Part shown: positions 42,752 to 52,345 of the stretch, piece after piece | How positions within the stretch are numbered: the stretch's first letter is position 1 | Layout of the letters: the number at the start of each line of letters is the position of its first letter | Source: V1-33 sp964523105 | GTDB lineage: Bacteria > Verrucomicrobiota > Verrucomicrobiia > Verrucomicrobiales > V1-33 | NCBI GenBank assembly: GCA_964523105.1 | Contig: CAZFZN010000005.1 | Location: 62,001-126,000, forward strand | Length of the DNA: 64,000 bases | Direction: 5' to 3' | Notes under the pieces: generated by a model | Told to the model about the DNA's origin: nothing | The model's database searches: none | What the model saw: the letters and a program-made list of their open reading frames with translations, nothing else | Program-made: the position numbers and the translations under genes

Positions 42752-45700
42752 ATGAAACGCCCTCTCGTTGCCCTCGCCCTGCTGTTTGTCCCTGCTGTAC
42801 CCGCAGCCGTGGTCACCTCGTTTGAAGAAGCCGCGCTGCCCGCTGCGGTGCTGCTCGACATTCCCAATGCGTCGCTCGGCAACGTGATTTTCGACGCTGC
42901 GAATGACGAACTGGATTTCACTGCGGCAGGGAACACGGACATGTGGGGCGCGCGCAACAACGCGGCCATCGCGTGGACGGCGATCCCGGCCGGACTCGTG
43001 AACGGCAGCACCTGGACGGTGGAGACGGAAGTGCGCATCAACGACGCCACAACAGGCACGCAGGTGGCCGGCATCACCTTTTACGGCGGCCCGGACGGAG
43101 CGCGGCCGGACATCAGCTTCGGCCTCGACGTGTGGAATTCCAACGACCGGGCGGTGCGGCTCCAGGGGCTGGGCGACAACAATCCGAATACCGCCATCGG
43201 CGTGACCACGGCGGTGAACCGCGTCTTCCTGCGCGCCATCATTCAGGAGGGCGGGGCGACGGACACTTACAATTTCTACTTCAAGGTGAATGCCGGCGAT
43301 GCCTGGCAGCAGATTCCCGGCGCGGCGGTCAACTATCAGACTTCGTTCGCCAATTCGCGCGTGGGCCTGACTTATAAGACGGGCGCGGCCAAGGCGGGCG
43401 CGGCGTTCACGTTCTTCAATGTGGCGGACCTCTCCAGTCAGCCGCCGCAGATCACGGCGCATCCGGCGAGTGTCACGGCGCTCGCCGGCGGTGCGACGCG
43501 GTTCACCGTCGGCGCGCTGGGCGCGACATCATGGCAGTGGCGGAAGAATACGGGAAACATCACCACCGGCGGCAATGCTGCGATGCTGGTGGTGGACCCG
43601 GTCCTAACCGGAGACAGCGGAGCGACGTACGACTGCATCGTCACCAATGCGCAAGGCTCAGCAACGAGCAATGCGGCGACGCTGACGGTGACGAACCCGC
43701 CGGCGGGCGGCGCCTATTATAACAGCGCGGTGCAGGCGGAGCCGTCGCTCTTCGCTTATTTTCCCGTGGATGGCAGCACCTCCCCGGCGGTGACGAACGT
43801 GAAAAACGCGGCCTTCAGCGGCACGGTGAATGGAGACGCCGCTCACGACAGCACCGCCGCGCGCACCATCGGAGCGAAAAGCCTCACGTCGAATGCGGCG
43901 GGCTGGACCAGCGTGACCAAAGACCCGCAGTGGGACTTCCCTGACGGCAGCGGGACGATCGAGATGTGGGTCTATCACGCGGCGTCCGCGGGTTACAATC
44001 CATCGCTCATCGCGGTGCGGAACGATGGCGGCGGCGGCACGCGCTACAGTTTTCACGCCGATGCCGCGGGCACGCGCATCTGGTATTTCAACGGCAGCGG
44101 TGCGCCGACATGGACACTGCCGCAGAACAGCATCGGACGGCTCATGCACCTCGCCATGGTCATCACGCCGGGGCAGTGCGTGCTCTATCACAATGGCGTG
44201 AGCCTGGGCTCCGTGAATCATCCCATCGGCGGCGGTCTGAATCTGCCGGCGATCATCGGCGCCGCCGGGCCGAGTACGCAGGAGTCGTTCCCCGGAAACA
44301 TTGATGAGGTCGCGCTTTATGCCGATCCGCTTCCAGCTTCCGCCATTCAGGCGCACTACAATGCCTGGCTCACCACGGCCGCCGGCAGCGCGCCGGTGAT
44401 CGATACGCAGCCGGCTTCGCAGACCGTGAACGAGAACGACAGCGTCATCTTCGACGTGGAGCTGGCCAGCGCGACGGGCGCGACCTACCGCTGGCAGAAG
44501 AACGGCGTGGACATTGCCGGCGCGACCGGCGCGGGCTACACGCTCAATCCGGCCACCCTGGCGGACGACGGCGCGCAGTTTCGCTGCATCATCTACAATC
44601 CCTATGGCGGCACGCTGTCGAGCACGGCCACGCTGACGGTGAACGACACGAATCCGCCGGTGCTGCAAAGCGCCAGCGCGCCGGTGTCCGCGTCACAGGT
44701 GATCCTCACATTCAACGAACCCTTGGACCTGAGCACGGCGACGTTCAGCATTGCCGGCGGCACGGTCACCGGTGCCCTCGCCGGTCCGCTGCCGGGCATG
44801 GTGACGCTGACGGTGACCGGTCTGGCGGAGGGCGCGGTTTATACCGTGACGGCAAACAGCGTGCGCGATCTCACGGGCAACGTGCTCGTCACCGCCAGCA
44901 CCGGATTCACCGCCGCGCCGCCTCCTGTGCCGGCGCCGATTGAACTTGTCAGGCCCGCGGCGGAACCCATCGGACCGGCGACGCGGCGCGGGCCGTTTGT
45001 GCTGTCGGAGATTCACTATCACCCGCGCGGGCGGGCGGATTCGAAGAACCTGGAGTTCATCGAACTCTACAATACACAGCCCTGGCAGGAAGACCTCACC
45101 GGCTTCCGCCTTACGGGAGAAGTGAGCTACGAATTCCCGGCGGGCACGACCATTGGCCCGGGAGCGCGGCTCGTCGTCGCGGCGGTGCCGGCGGATGTGC
45201 AGAGCGCCTACTCCATCAGCGGCGTGCTCGGCCCCTGGAGCGGCTCGCTCAACAACAGCGGCGGGCAGATTCGCCTGCGCGATCATTCCAACGCCGTCGT
45301 TTTTGAAGTGGATTACGACAGCGGACATCCCTGGCAGCCGGCGGCGGACGGGGCAGGGCATTCTCTCGTCCTCGCGCGTCCCAGCTATGGCATGCGCGAT
45401 CCGCGGGCGTGGGACATCAGCTTTCATCTGGACGGCTCGCCCGGCGCCGCGGAGCCGGCCACGGTGGATCCCTATCGCACGGTGGTCATCAATGAAATCC
45501 AGGCCACGGCGAGCGACCACATCGAACTCTACAACTACAGCAGCAGCGCCGTGGACCTCAGCGGCTGCACGCTGAGCGACGACCGCGACGCGGTGAAGTT
45601 CACCATTCCCGCCGGCACCACCATCGCCGCGGGCGCGGTGATAGGCTGGCAAAGCGACGTGCTGGGCTTCGGTCTCAAGGCCGGCGGCGACACGGTCTTT

Positions 45701-48700
45701 TTCCGCGCGCCGGGCACGCCGGGGCGCGTGCTGGAGGCGCTGCGCTTCGGTCCGCAGGTGCAGAACATCGCGTGGGGCCGCTATCCGGACGGCGCGGCCA
45801 CCTTCCGCTATCTCGACGACGATCCGCCGGGCACGCCGGGCACCAGCCCGGAGAGCTTCGGCGCGGTCATTTCTGAAATCTGTTATAACCCGCCGACCGG
45901 CAGCGCGCAGCTGCCGTTCGTGGAGATCACCAACCTTACGGGCGGGCCGCTCGATGTCAGCGGCTGGCGTCTCAGCGGCGGCGTGACCCATGAGATTCCC
46001 GCCGGCACCACGATCGCCACGGGGGCCGCGCTCGCGATCGATGCCTTCTCCGGCAAGCTCAACGGGGGCACCGGCGAACGGCTGCGTCTGGAAATGCCGC
46101 AGCCCGATCCTGACGGTACGGGCACGGTTTATGTCGTGGTGGATGAAGTCACCTACGGCACCGGCGGGCGCTGGGGCCGCGACAGCGACGGCGGCGGATC
46201 GTCCCTGGAAAAGCGCGACCTTCTGAGCGACGGACGCTTCGCTCGTAACTGGGCCGGCAGCAGCGAGCCGGCAGAGCAGGGCTGGGTGACGATCCAGCAC
46301 ACCGGCGTGATGGATAACGGCAGCGGTTCTGCCATCAACCGCCTGCACGTGATGCTGCTGGGCGAAGGCGAGTGCCTCATCGATGACATCGAGGTGATGC
46401 AGGGCGCCGGCGCGAATGTGGTGACGAACCCGGGCTTCGAATCCGGCGCAGCCTCATGGCTCATCCAGGGCACACACGATGCCAGTACGGTGGAGTCACC
46501 CGGTTTCAGCGGCGCCGGTTGCATGCACCTCCGCGCTGCGGGCCGCGGCGATCTGGCGGGCAATCGCCTCACGGTGCCGCTCACCACCACCCTGACGGCG
46601 AATCAGACCGCCACCATTCGCGCCAAAGTGAAGTGGCTGCGCGGCCATCCGGAAATCCTGCTGCGCCTCGCCGGCGGCGTGCTGGAGGCCACGGGCAACA
46701 TCCTCCCCGCAGGCTACACGCCCGGCACGCCCGGCGCGGTGAATTCCACGAACTCCGCCAACGGCGGCCCGGCGATATTCGAGGTCACGCACCGCCCGGT
46801 GATTCCTCCCGCGGCGCAGCCGGTGACAGTGTATGCAAAACTCGACGACCGCGACGGCATCGGCCTCGCCCTGCTGCGCTACCGGCTCGATCCCTCGGCG
46901 ACAGTGAACACGGTGGTCATGAGCTATCGCGGCGCCGGTATCTTCAGCGGAGAAATTCCGGCGCAGGCGAACGGCACTCTCGCCGCCTTCACCATTGCGG
47001 CCTATGACAGCGCAGGGGCCGCTTCCGCATTCCCCGCGGATGGCAAAGAATGCCTCGTGCGCTGGGGCGAGGGGAATTCCGCCGGCTCGCTCGGCACCTA
47101 TCGCCTGTGGATGACCCAGGCCACCCTCAACACATGGTCCACGCGCCTCAAGAACAGCAACACGCCGCTCGATGTGACGATGGTGTACAACAACTTCCGC
47201 CCCATCTACAGTGCCACCGCGCAGTACAGCGGCAGCCCGTGGCACAGCGGCGGATTCAACAGCCCCGTGGGCAACAACTGCGACTATGACTGCACCGTGC
47301 CGGAAGACGACCGTCTGCTCGGCACCACGGACTTTCTCTTCTGCGGCCCTGGCACTTTCGGCGATGATTCGTCGCTCATCCGCGAGCAGACCATCTGGTG
47401 GATCGCCCGCCGGCTGGGACTGCAAAGCCTGCACCGCCGCTTCTGCCGCGTGTGGGTCAACGGCCTGCAGCGGCAGACCGTTTTTGAAGACACGCAGCAG
47501 CCCAACGGCGACTGGATCGATGAATACTGGCCGGGCGATAACGACGGCGCGCTGCACAAGGCGCAGGACTGGATCGAATACGCCGACGACGGCAGCACCT
47601 TCGGCACCACCCTGCGGGCTTTCCTCACCAAACGCACCACCACCGGCGGCGTGCACAAGAATGCCGCCTACCGCTATCAGTGGGCCGCGCGGTCGGTGGC
47701 GGATTCAGCGAACCACTGGGCGCCGTTCGACGCGCTCGTCGATGCCTTCAATACAGGCACCAGCGGCACGGATCCCGCCTTCTTCAATGCCCTCGATCCT
47801 GTCATTGACCAGGACTCGTGGATGCGCGCGCTCGCCGTGCAGCGCATCGCCGGAAACTGGGACACCTGGGGCTACACCTACGGCAAAAACATGTACATCT
47901 ACAAACCCACGCAGGGACCGTGGGCGATGACGGCGTGGGACATCGATTTCAGCTTCGGGCTTGTCGGCGACGCCGCCACCACGGGGCTCGAAGCGAGCAC
48001 CCAGGATCCGCTGTGCACGAAGTTCCGCACTCAGCCCGCCTTCCGCCGCGCCATGTGGTGCGCCTATCGCGAGGCGGTGGACGGCCCGATGGTCACAGCG
48101 ACGGTGAATGCGCACATCGACCGCATGGTCGCCGGCCTCGCCGCCAACGGCATCACCGCCAGCGCCGGCCAGGTCAGCACCGTGAAAACCTACATCAGTG
48201 ACCGGCGCAATTACATCCTCACCCAGCTCAACGCCGCGTATCCCGGCACCACTTTCGCGCTGAGCGGCAGCAGCGACATCAGTGACGCCGACGGCATCCT
48301 CACCCTCACCGGCACCGCGCCGCCCGGCGTGAAGACCTTCCTCATCAATGGCGTGGAGTACACTCCCGTCTGGACGAGCCAGACGAACTGGAACCTCCCG
48401 CTAACCCTTTATTCCGCAAACAACGCCCTGACTGTCCAGGGCCTCAGCCGCACCGGCGCGGTCGTCGGCAGCTTCAATGTGAACATCACCGTCACCGGCC
48501 CGCCGCCGCTCCCGCCCGTGACCATCAACGAATGGATGGCCGACAACTCCAGCGACGGCGGCTTCCCCGATCCCGCCGACGGCAGCTACGAAGACTGGTT
48601 CGAACTGCACAACGCCGGCGCCGCGCCGGTGAACCTCGGCGGCTTCTACCTCACCGACACCACCGCCAATGTGAACCAGTTCCAGATTCCGTCAGGCACC

Positions 48701-49174
48701 GTCATTCCCGCCGGCGGCTGGCTGCTCGTCTGGGCCGACAACGAACCGGAGCAGAATGGCCTCACGCCCGGCCAGCTCCACACCAGCTTCGCCCTCCGCG
48801 CCGCCGGTGAACAGCTCGCGCTCTACACGCCCGACGGCACGCTCGTGGACCTCGTCACCTTCGGCCAGCAGACCGCCAACCAAAGCGAAGGCCGCTACCC
48901 TGACAGCACCGCCGGCATCGTCAGTCCCGCCCCCACGCCCGGCAAACGCAACGCCCTGCCGCCGGACGTCATCGCCGTGCTCGACGCCGGCGCGGGCGTC
49001 AGCCAGGTCACCTTCAGCACCGAGCCGACGCACGTTTATCAGCTCGAAAGCACCACCGACCTCTCCGCCTGGACCAACTGGGGCGCCCAAATCACCGCCA
49101 TCGCCGCGACGACGGACGTGAACCTCCCGCGCACCGACCAGCGCCGCTACTGGCGCGCACGCATTCAGCCGTGA
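42752..49174 (+). CDS. Giant secreted CotH-kinase / lamin-tail-domain protein (2140 residues)
   Basis: A signal peptide (MKRPLVALALLFVPAVPAAV) leads an ordered chain of domains. LamG-like region (about 20-220). Ig-like domain (about 225-320, SWQWRKNTGNITTGG). LamG/concanavalin fold (about 330-540). Second Ig-like domain (about 545-630, YRWQKNGVDIAG). SbsA-like Ig (about 632-725). Three lamin-tail domains (about 750-1110, with VLSEIHYHPRG, VVINEIQATASDHIELYNY and VISEICYNPPTG). A lectin-like module (about 1190-1300). A CotH kinase domain (about 1440-1800, with YKPTQGPWAMTAWDIDFSFG). A last lamin-tail domain (about 1920-2050, VTINEWMADNSSDGG). CotH kinases phosphorylate proteins or are structural. 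It probably works outside the cell. Confidence 0.88.
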   Translation: MKRPLVALALLFVPAVPAAVVTSFEEAALPAAVLLDIPNASLGNVIFDAANDELDFTAAGNTDMWGARNNAAIAWTAIPAGLVNGSTWTVETEVRINDATTGTQVAGITFYGGPDGARPDISFGLDVWNSNDRAVRLQGLGDNNPNTAIGVTTAVNRVFLRAIIQEGGATDTYNFYFKVNAGDAWQQIPGAAVNYQTSFANSRVGLTYKTGAAKAGAAFTFFNVADLSSQPPQITAHPASVTALAGGATRFTVGALGATSWQWRKNTGNITTGGNAAMLVVDPVLTGDSGATYDCIVTNAQGSATSNAATLTVTNPPAGGAYYNSAVQAEPSLFAYFPVDGSTSPAVTNVKNAAFSGTVNGDAAHDSTAARTIGAKSLTSNAAGWTSVTKDPQWDFPDGSGTIEMWVYHAASAGYNPSLIAVRNDGGGGTRYSFHADAAGTRIWYFNGSGAPTWTLPQNSIGRLMHLAMVITPGQCVLYHNGVSLGSVNHPIGGGLNLPAIIGAAGPSTQESFPGNIDEVALYADPLPASAIQAHYNAWLTTAAGSAPVIDTQPASQTVNENDSVIFDVELASATGATYRWQKNGVDIAGATGAGYTLNPATLADDGAQFRCIIYNPYGGTLSSTATLTVNDTNPPVLQSASAPVSASQVILTFNEPLDLSTATFSIAGGTVTGALAGPLPGMVTLTVTGLAEGAVYTVTANSVRDLTGNVLVTASTGFTAAPPPVPAPIELVRPAAEPIGPATRRGPFVLSEIHYHPRGRADSKNLEFIELYNTQPWQEDLTGFRLTGEVSYEFPAGTTIGPGARLVVAAVPADVQSAYSISGVLGPWSGSLNNSGGQIRLRDHSNAVVFEVDYDSGHPWQPAADGAGHSLVLARPSYGMRDPRAWDISFHLDGSPGAAEPATVDPYRTVVINEIQATASDHIELYNYSSSAVDLSGCTLSDDRDAVKFTIPAGTTIAAGAVIGWQSDVLGFGLKAGGDTVFFRAPGTPGRVLEALRFGPQVQNIAWGRYPDGAATFRYLDDDPPGTPGTSPESFGAVISEICYNPPTGSAQLPFVEITNLTGGPLDVSGWRLSGGVTHEIPAGTTIATGAALAIDAFSGKLNGGTGERLRLEMPQPDPDGTGTVYVVVDEVTYGTGGRWGRDSDGGGSSLEKRDLLSDGRFARNWAGSSEPAEQGWVTIQHTGVMDNGSGSAINRLHVMLLGEGECLIDDIEVMQGAGANVVTNPGFESGAASWLIQGTHDASTVESPGFSGAGCMHLRAAGRGDLAGNRLTVPLTTTLTANQTATIRAKVKWLRGHPEILLRLAGGVLEATGNILPAGYTPGTPGAVNSTNSANGGPAIFEVTHRPVIPPAAQPVTVYAKLDDRDGIGLALLRYRLDPSATVNTVVMSYRGAGIFSGEIPAQANGTLAAFTIAAYDSAGAASAFPADGKECLVRWGEGNSAGSLGTYRLWMTQATLNTWSTRLKNSNTPLDVTMVYNNFRPIYSATAQYSGSPWHSGGFNSPVGNNCDYDCTVPEDDRLLGTTDFLFCGPGTFGDDSSLIREQTIWWIARRLGLQSLHRRFCRVWVNGLQRQTVFEDTQQPNGDWIDEYWPGDNDGALHKAQDWIEYADDGSTFGTTLRAFLTKRTTTGGVHKNAAYRYQWAARSVADSANHWAPFDALVDAFNTGTSGTDPAFFNALDPVIDQDSWMRALAVQRIAGNWDTWGYTYGKNMYIYKPTQGPWAMTAWDIDFSFGLVGDAATTGLEASTQDPLCTKFRTQPAFRRAMWCAYREAVDGPMVTATVNAHIDRMVAGLAANGITASAGQVSTVKTYISDRRNYILTQLNAAYPGTTFALSGSSDISDADGILTLTGTAPPGVKTFLINGVEYTPVWTSQTNWNLPLTLYSANNALTVQGLSRTGAVVGSFNVNITVTGPPPLPPVTINEWMADNSSDGGFPDPADGSYEDWFELHNAGAAPVNLGGFYLTDTTANVNQFQIPSGTVIPAGGWLLVWADNEPEQNGLTPGQLHTSFALRAAGEQLALYTPDGTLVDLVTFGQQTANQSEGRYPDSTAGIVSPAPTPGKRNALPPDVIAVLDAGAGVSQVTFSTEPTHVYQLESTTDLSAWTNWGAQITAIAATTDVNLPRTDQRRYWRARIQP

Positions 49175-49192
49175 TTCTCTGAACTGTAACCC

Positions 49193-49243
49193 GGGCATCC
49201 TGCCCACAGGCTGGAGCATGGAAGGCATGTGGGCAGAATGCCC
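49193..49243. terminator. Hairpin between convergent genes (probable terminator / dispersed repeat)
   Basis: GGGCATCCTGCCCACA (49193-49208) pairs with TGTGGGCAGAATGCCC (49228-49243) at 15 of 16 positions across a 19-base loop. It lies between the ends of the CotH gene (+) and the Roco gene (-), so it can terminate both. The GTGGGCAGAATGCCCAC wording is also typical of dispersed repeats in this group. No T-tract follows. Confidence 0.5.
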
Positions 49244-49269
49244 ACGCTACGCCTCCCGTTCGCGCGCCC

Positions 49270-51936
49270 TCACCTCCGCTGCGGCCCGCGCGTTTTCAGC
49301 TTCGTCAGGATTTCCCGCAGCTCCGTCTCCACCCGCTCCCACGCATCACGCTGCGGGCTGGTCTTCAGCACCGGCCGGTCCGCGCAGAGTGCCTGAAAGC
49401 GGCTCAGCTTCAGGTCCAGTTCCGGAAACTCCGCCTTCTGCCAATCCGTGCCATCCAGGATCACCGGCACCGCCACCACCTCGCCCGCGGCGGCGCGTTC
49501 CAGCGCACGCTTCAGCTCGACCGTGTGAATATAAGTGCTCGCCAGCGAGTGCGCGCTAATGAGCAGTACGATCACGTCTGCCTGCTCCAGTTGGGTCTTG
49601 ATCTCTGCATCCCAATCCTCACCCGCGCGCAGCTTTCGGTCGTACCAGACACTGTCGCGGCGGTCAATAAGCCCCTGATTCGCCAGAATGTTCAGCCGCA
49701 GTTGCAGTGCCTTCCGCTGTTTGTCGTCCTCGTGCGCATAGCTGATGAAGACTGTGGGCTTCCACGAGTCATCGCGGGCATCCGGTTTGGTAAATTCATT
49801 CAGTTCCGGCACCGGGTCCACCTGCACCGTGTCGCCGTCCGGCAAGCCCACTGCCGTCTTGCGCAACATCGCTTCGTCCACCTCCAGCCGCTTTACCGGC
49901 ACCCACTCTGAGTGCATCGCGACACCGATGTCCTTTGTGCCGACGTCCATTCCCATCACAATCACCTCCGTCTCCTCCACGGGCTGTAGTGTGGGTGTGA
50001 GCATATGAATACGGCGGAATTCCTCCATCACCAGACCCGCCAGATCCCGCCGCGCGTCCTCCGGTCCCAGCGCAGTAATCTCCACCACGCGGTCCACGTC
50101 TGCCTCCATGCGCACCAGCACTCGCGCGCCGTTCTTCTCCAAAATGACGCCGGTGCTCCATACATGATCGGCCTCTATGAACGAATGCGTACGCACAATG
50201 AACTTCGGCACCAAATCCTCCGGCAGCACCCGGTAGCGATAGCGCAGGCGCGTACATTCCTGCGGCGAAGCGTCGTGAAATGCGACGGTGCCTTTGCTGT
50301 TCGCTGGCAGCGCCTGCGGCACCAGCCACTCCTCCGGCTGATCCGGCGTGCCCCGGCCCTCCAGCGCATACACGATCTCAAACCGCTCCATGATCCGCGC
50401 CATATAGTCCCTCATCATCGCGTCCTTCTCCTCCGGCATCGCCTGCGCCAGTTCCGCGCGCAGAAGCCGCCCGCCGTGCGCCTCCGCCCAGCGGATGATG
50501 CCGTAGCTGTGCTCCACCAGCCAGTGAGGGCTCAGCACCGTGCTGTCACACAGCCGCGGGTCGTTGCGGAAATTCAGCGCCAGCCCCAGCGCGTGCAGTG
50601 CCGCTGCCAGACTGTCCTGCTCCCGCTCCTCCCGCACCTCGTTCCGCGCACACACCCTGCGGTATTCCTCATAGGAAATGTGCGCCCGCTGCGCCGTCAA
50701 CGAGCGCAGTTCATCCTTCACCGCCGCCCAGTGCTTGCCCCACGGAGCACGCACATACGGCAGCGCATCCACCAGTTCATGCAGCCGCGCCCGGAGCTTC
50801 TCCAGCCCATACTCCGTGGCACAGTCCGTCTCCATAAAGTCCACGATGAACGGATACCGCTGCCGCAGTCCCTCGCGATCCAGCTTCGGCCGCGCACTGC
50901 CAGAGTCCTCCCACTTGTTCAAAATCACCAGCACCGGCGGCCCCTTGTCCTTCCCATCGTCCCCGCGCTCCATCCCATACGCCGCGATGAGCCGCAGGAA
51001 CTTCTCCGCATCCGCCCGCTCACTGTTCTCCCGCCCCGTCAGCACCAGCAGATAAATCGTCCGCTGACTGTAGAAATACTGATGCATCGCCTGCGCGATC
51101 ACCTGCCCCGCAAAATCCCACACATGCGCCGTCACCGGCTCCCCCTCCCCATCCGGCATCGTCCAATCCGTCAGGGAAATTCCCGGCGTCTCCTTTTTGT
51201 GAGCATCAAACGACTTCCACACCAGCCGTTCCACCAGTGAAGTCTTCCCAGTCCCCCCACGACCCACGAGGATCATCTTGATTTCGTTCAGGGGCTTCTC
51301 GCCTTGGGTGAATCGTGAAAAGTAGTGATCCAGAATTTCATGCGCAGGGGCCACAGGCCGTTTGCCACGGTAGAAAACGACAGCCCTGCCATCGTGGGCG
51401 ACTCGCAGTAATTCGGGGGCGATTTTTAGCGCGGGATTGTGATCTAGGTGAAGATGCTTCAAGTGGCTGAGTGAGCGGATGGAATTGGGCAGCGCCTCCA
51501 ACCTGTTAAAGGACACATCCAGGAAGATAAGCCGCGAGCACCCGTTAATGGATTCGGGCAGTGTCCTGAGCCTGTTACCAGCTAGCCCCAAGTGATCCAG
51601 CCCCCTACAGCGGACAATTATGTCTGGGAACTTGGCGAACCGATTGTGACCCAGTTCCAAATCTGCAAGTTGCTCGCACTTTGCAATTTCATCGGGCAAT
51701 TCATGCAGCCCATTTAGACGGAGGTCGAGCCGCCTGAGTTTTGTACAATAACCAATTTCCGGTGGAAGCCGCCTTAGCTTCATGTTCGCAAGACTTAATT
51801 CCACAGCCGCGGAAGCAGCTGCAGCAAGAATCCTTCGTGCCGCACGGTCGTAGATAACTCTCTGGGATGTACTCAACTGCATTGGGTTAACGAGGTGTGA
51901 TGTTGAGAGCATCCCTCGTGACAATTGCGACGACAA
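49270..51936 (-). CDS. LRR-Roc-COR-TIR protein (bacterial Roco with TIR effector domain)
   Basis: An 888-residue protein. Residues about 46-175 are leucine-rich repeats (LRRLDLRLNGLHELPDEIAK and following). A Roc GTPase follows: P-loop GRGGTGKT (225-232), G3 WDFAGQ (273-278), G4 LNKWED (339-344), which has Glu where Ras-like proteins have Asp in NKxD. The COR domain (about 400-620) would dimerise it. The last 163 residues are a TIR domain (KPTVFISYAHEDD, LISAHSLAS, then TVELKRALERA with the Glu at the place of the NADase catalytic residue). The design resembles immune receptors: repeats sense, GTPase switches, TIR acts on NAD. ATG at 51882 is an alternative start. Defence is inferred. Confidence 0.9.
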   Translation of the reverse strand: MSSQLSRGMLSTSHLVNPMQLSTSQRVIYDRAARRILAAAASAAVELSLANMKLRRLPPEIGYCTKLRRLDLRLNGLHELPDEIAKCEQLADLELGHNRFAKFPDIIVRCRGLDHLGLAGNRLRTLPESINGCSRLIFLDVSFNRLEALPNSIRSLSHLKHLHLDHNPALKIAPELLRVAHDGRAVVFYRGKRPVAPAHEILDHYFSRFTQGEKPLNEIKMILVGRGGTGKTSLVERLVWKSFDAHKKETPGISLTDWTMPDGEGEPVTAHVWDFAGQVIAQAMHQYFYSQRTIYLLVLTGRENSERADAEKFLRLIAAYGMERGDDGKDKGPPVLVILNKWEDSGSARPKLDREGLRQRYPFIVDFMETDCATEYGLEKLRARLHELVDALPYVRAPWGKHWAAVKDELRSLTAQRAHISYEEYRRVCARNEVREEREQDSLAAALHALGLALNFRNDPRLCDSTVLSPHWLVEHSYGIIRWAEAHGGRLLRAELAQAMPEEKDAMMRDYMARIMERFEIVYALEGRGTPDQPEEWLVPQALPANSKGTVAFHDASPQECTRLRYRYRVLPEDLVPKFIVRTHSFIEADHVWSTGVILEKNGARVLVRMEADVDRVVEITALGPEDARRDLAGLVMEEFRRIHMLTPTLQPVEETEVIVMGMDVGTKDIGVAMHSEWVPVKRLEVDEAMLRKTAVGLPDGDTVQVDPVPELNEFTKPDARDDSWKPTVFISYAHEDDKQRKALQLRLNILANQGLIDRRDSVWYDRKLRAGEDWDAEIKTQLEQADVIVLLISAHSLASTYIHTVELKRALERAAAGEVVAVPVILDGTDWQKAEFPELDLKLSRFQALCADRPVLKTSPQRDAWERVETELREILTKLKTRGPQRR

Positions 51937-52157
51937 TCACTCTCACCCGGAAACTCCGGCTCGGGAAACTCCTGAAAGGACTGCGGATCGCGTGAAGGCA
52001 TAATTCCCGCGAGCATGGCCAGGGCGGCCTTGGGCGGCAAGGGTCCAACTGGGAGTGGCATGCTTTTATCCGCCATCTTCCACCCTGCCGGAGGCCACTC
52101 AAATACGGACGTGCCCCAGACCTCCGCGACGGGGAAGTATCCAGACGATTCTCCCAC
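51873..52157 (-). CDS. Possible small ORF upstream of the Roco gene
   Basis: A 94-residue frame, MGESSGYFPVAEVWGTSVFE..., with an inner Met (MADKSMPLPVGPLPPKAALA) and a Cys-rich end. It overlaps the first codons of the Roco gene, which fits translational coupling if Roco starts at 51882. However, there are no motifs, and the area 52150-52290 looks like a dispersed repeat (short hairpin CGTCC-TTCCG-GGACG). It may be repeat-derived rather than a gene. Confidence 0.3.
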   Translation of the reverse strand: MGESSGYFPVAEVWGTSVFEWPPAGWKMADKSMPLPVGPLPPKAALAMLAGIMPSRDPQSFQEFPEPEFPGESDCRRNCHEGCSQHHTSLTQCS

Positions 52158-52296
52158 CCCTGCCGGGGCGGCGATGGCAATGGGGTGGGTTCGTCATCCG
52201 GTGGTTCCGCTCGTTCCTCGCTCCACCACCGGCTACTCTCGGTCGTCCTTCCGGGACGGTAGATGCCAAGGTCATCCCTTCCCCTTGGTGAGCTTA

Positions 52297-52335
52297 ACCA
52301 TGAAAATCGAACGCGACATTTTCAATTTTCATGGT
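52297..52335. promoter_or_regulatory. Near-perfect inverted repeat upstream of the DUF4143 ATPase gene
   Basis: The arms ACCATGAAAATCGAA (52297-52311) and TTCAATTTTCATGGT (52321-52335) are inverted copies with one mismatch, separated by 9 bases (CGCGACATT). It ends 10 bases before the ATG at 52346. The AT-rich arms stand out from the GC-rich surroundings. It could be an operator or a leader hairpin controlling the ATPase gene. Confidence 0.55.
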
Positions 52336-52345
52336 AATATCCGCC

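Noticed and set aside
44693..46348. 551-residue minus-strand frame inside the CotH gene
   Set aside because: Shadow of the strongly supported 2140-residue gene.
50005..51240. 411-residue plus-strand frame, Arg/His/Pro-rich
   Set aside because: Antisense of the Roco-TIR gene, without domains.
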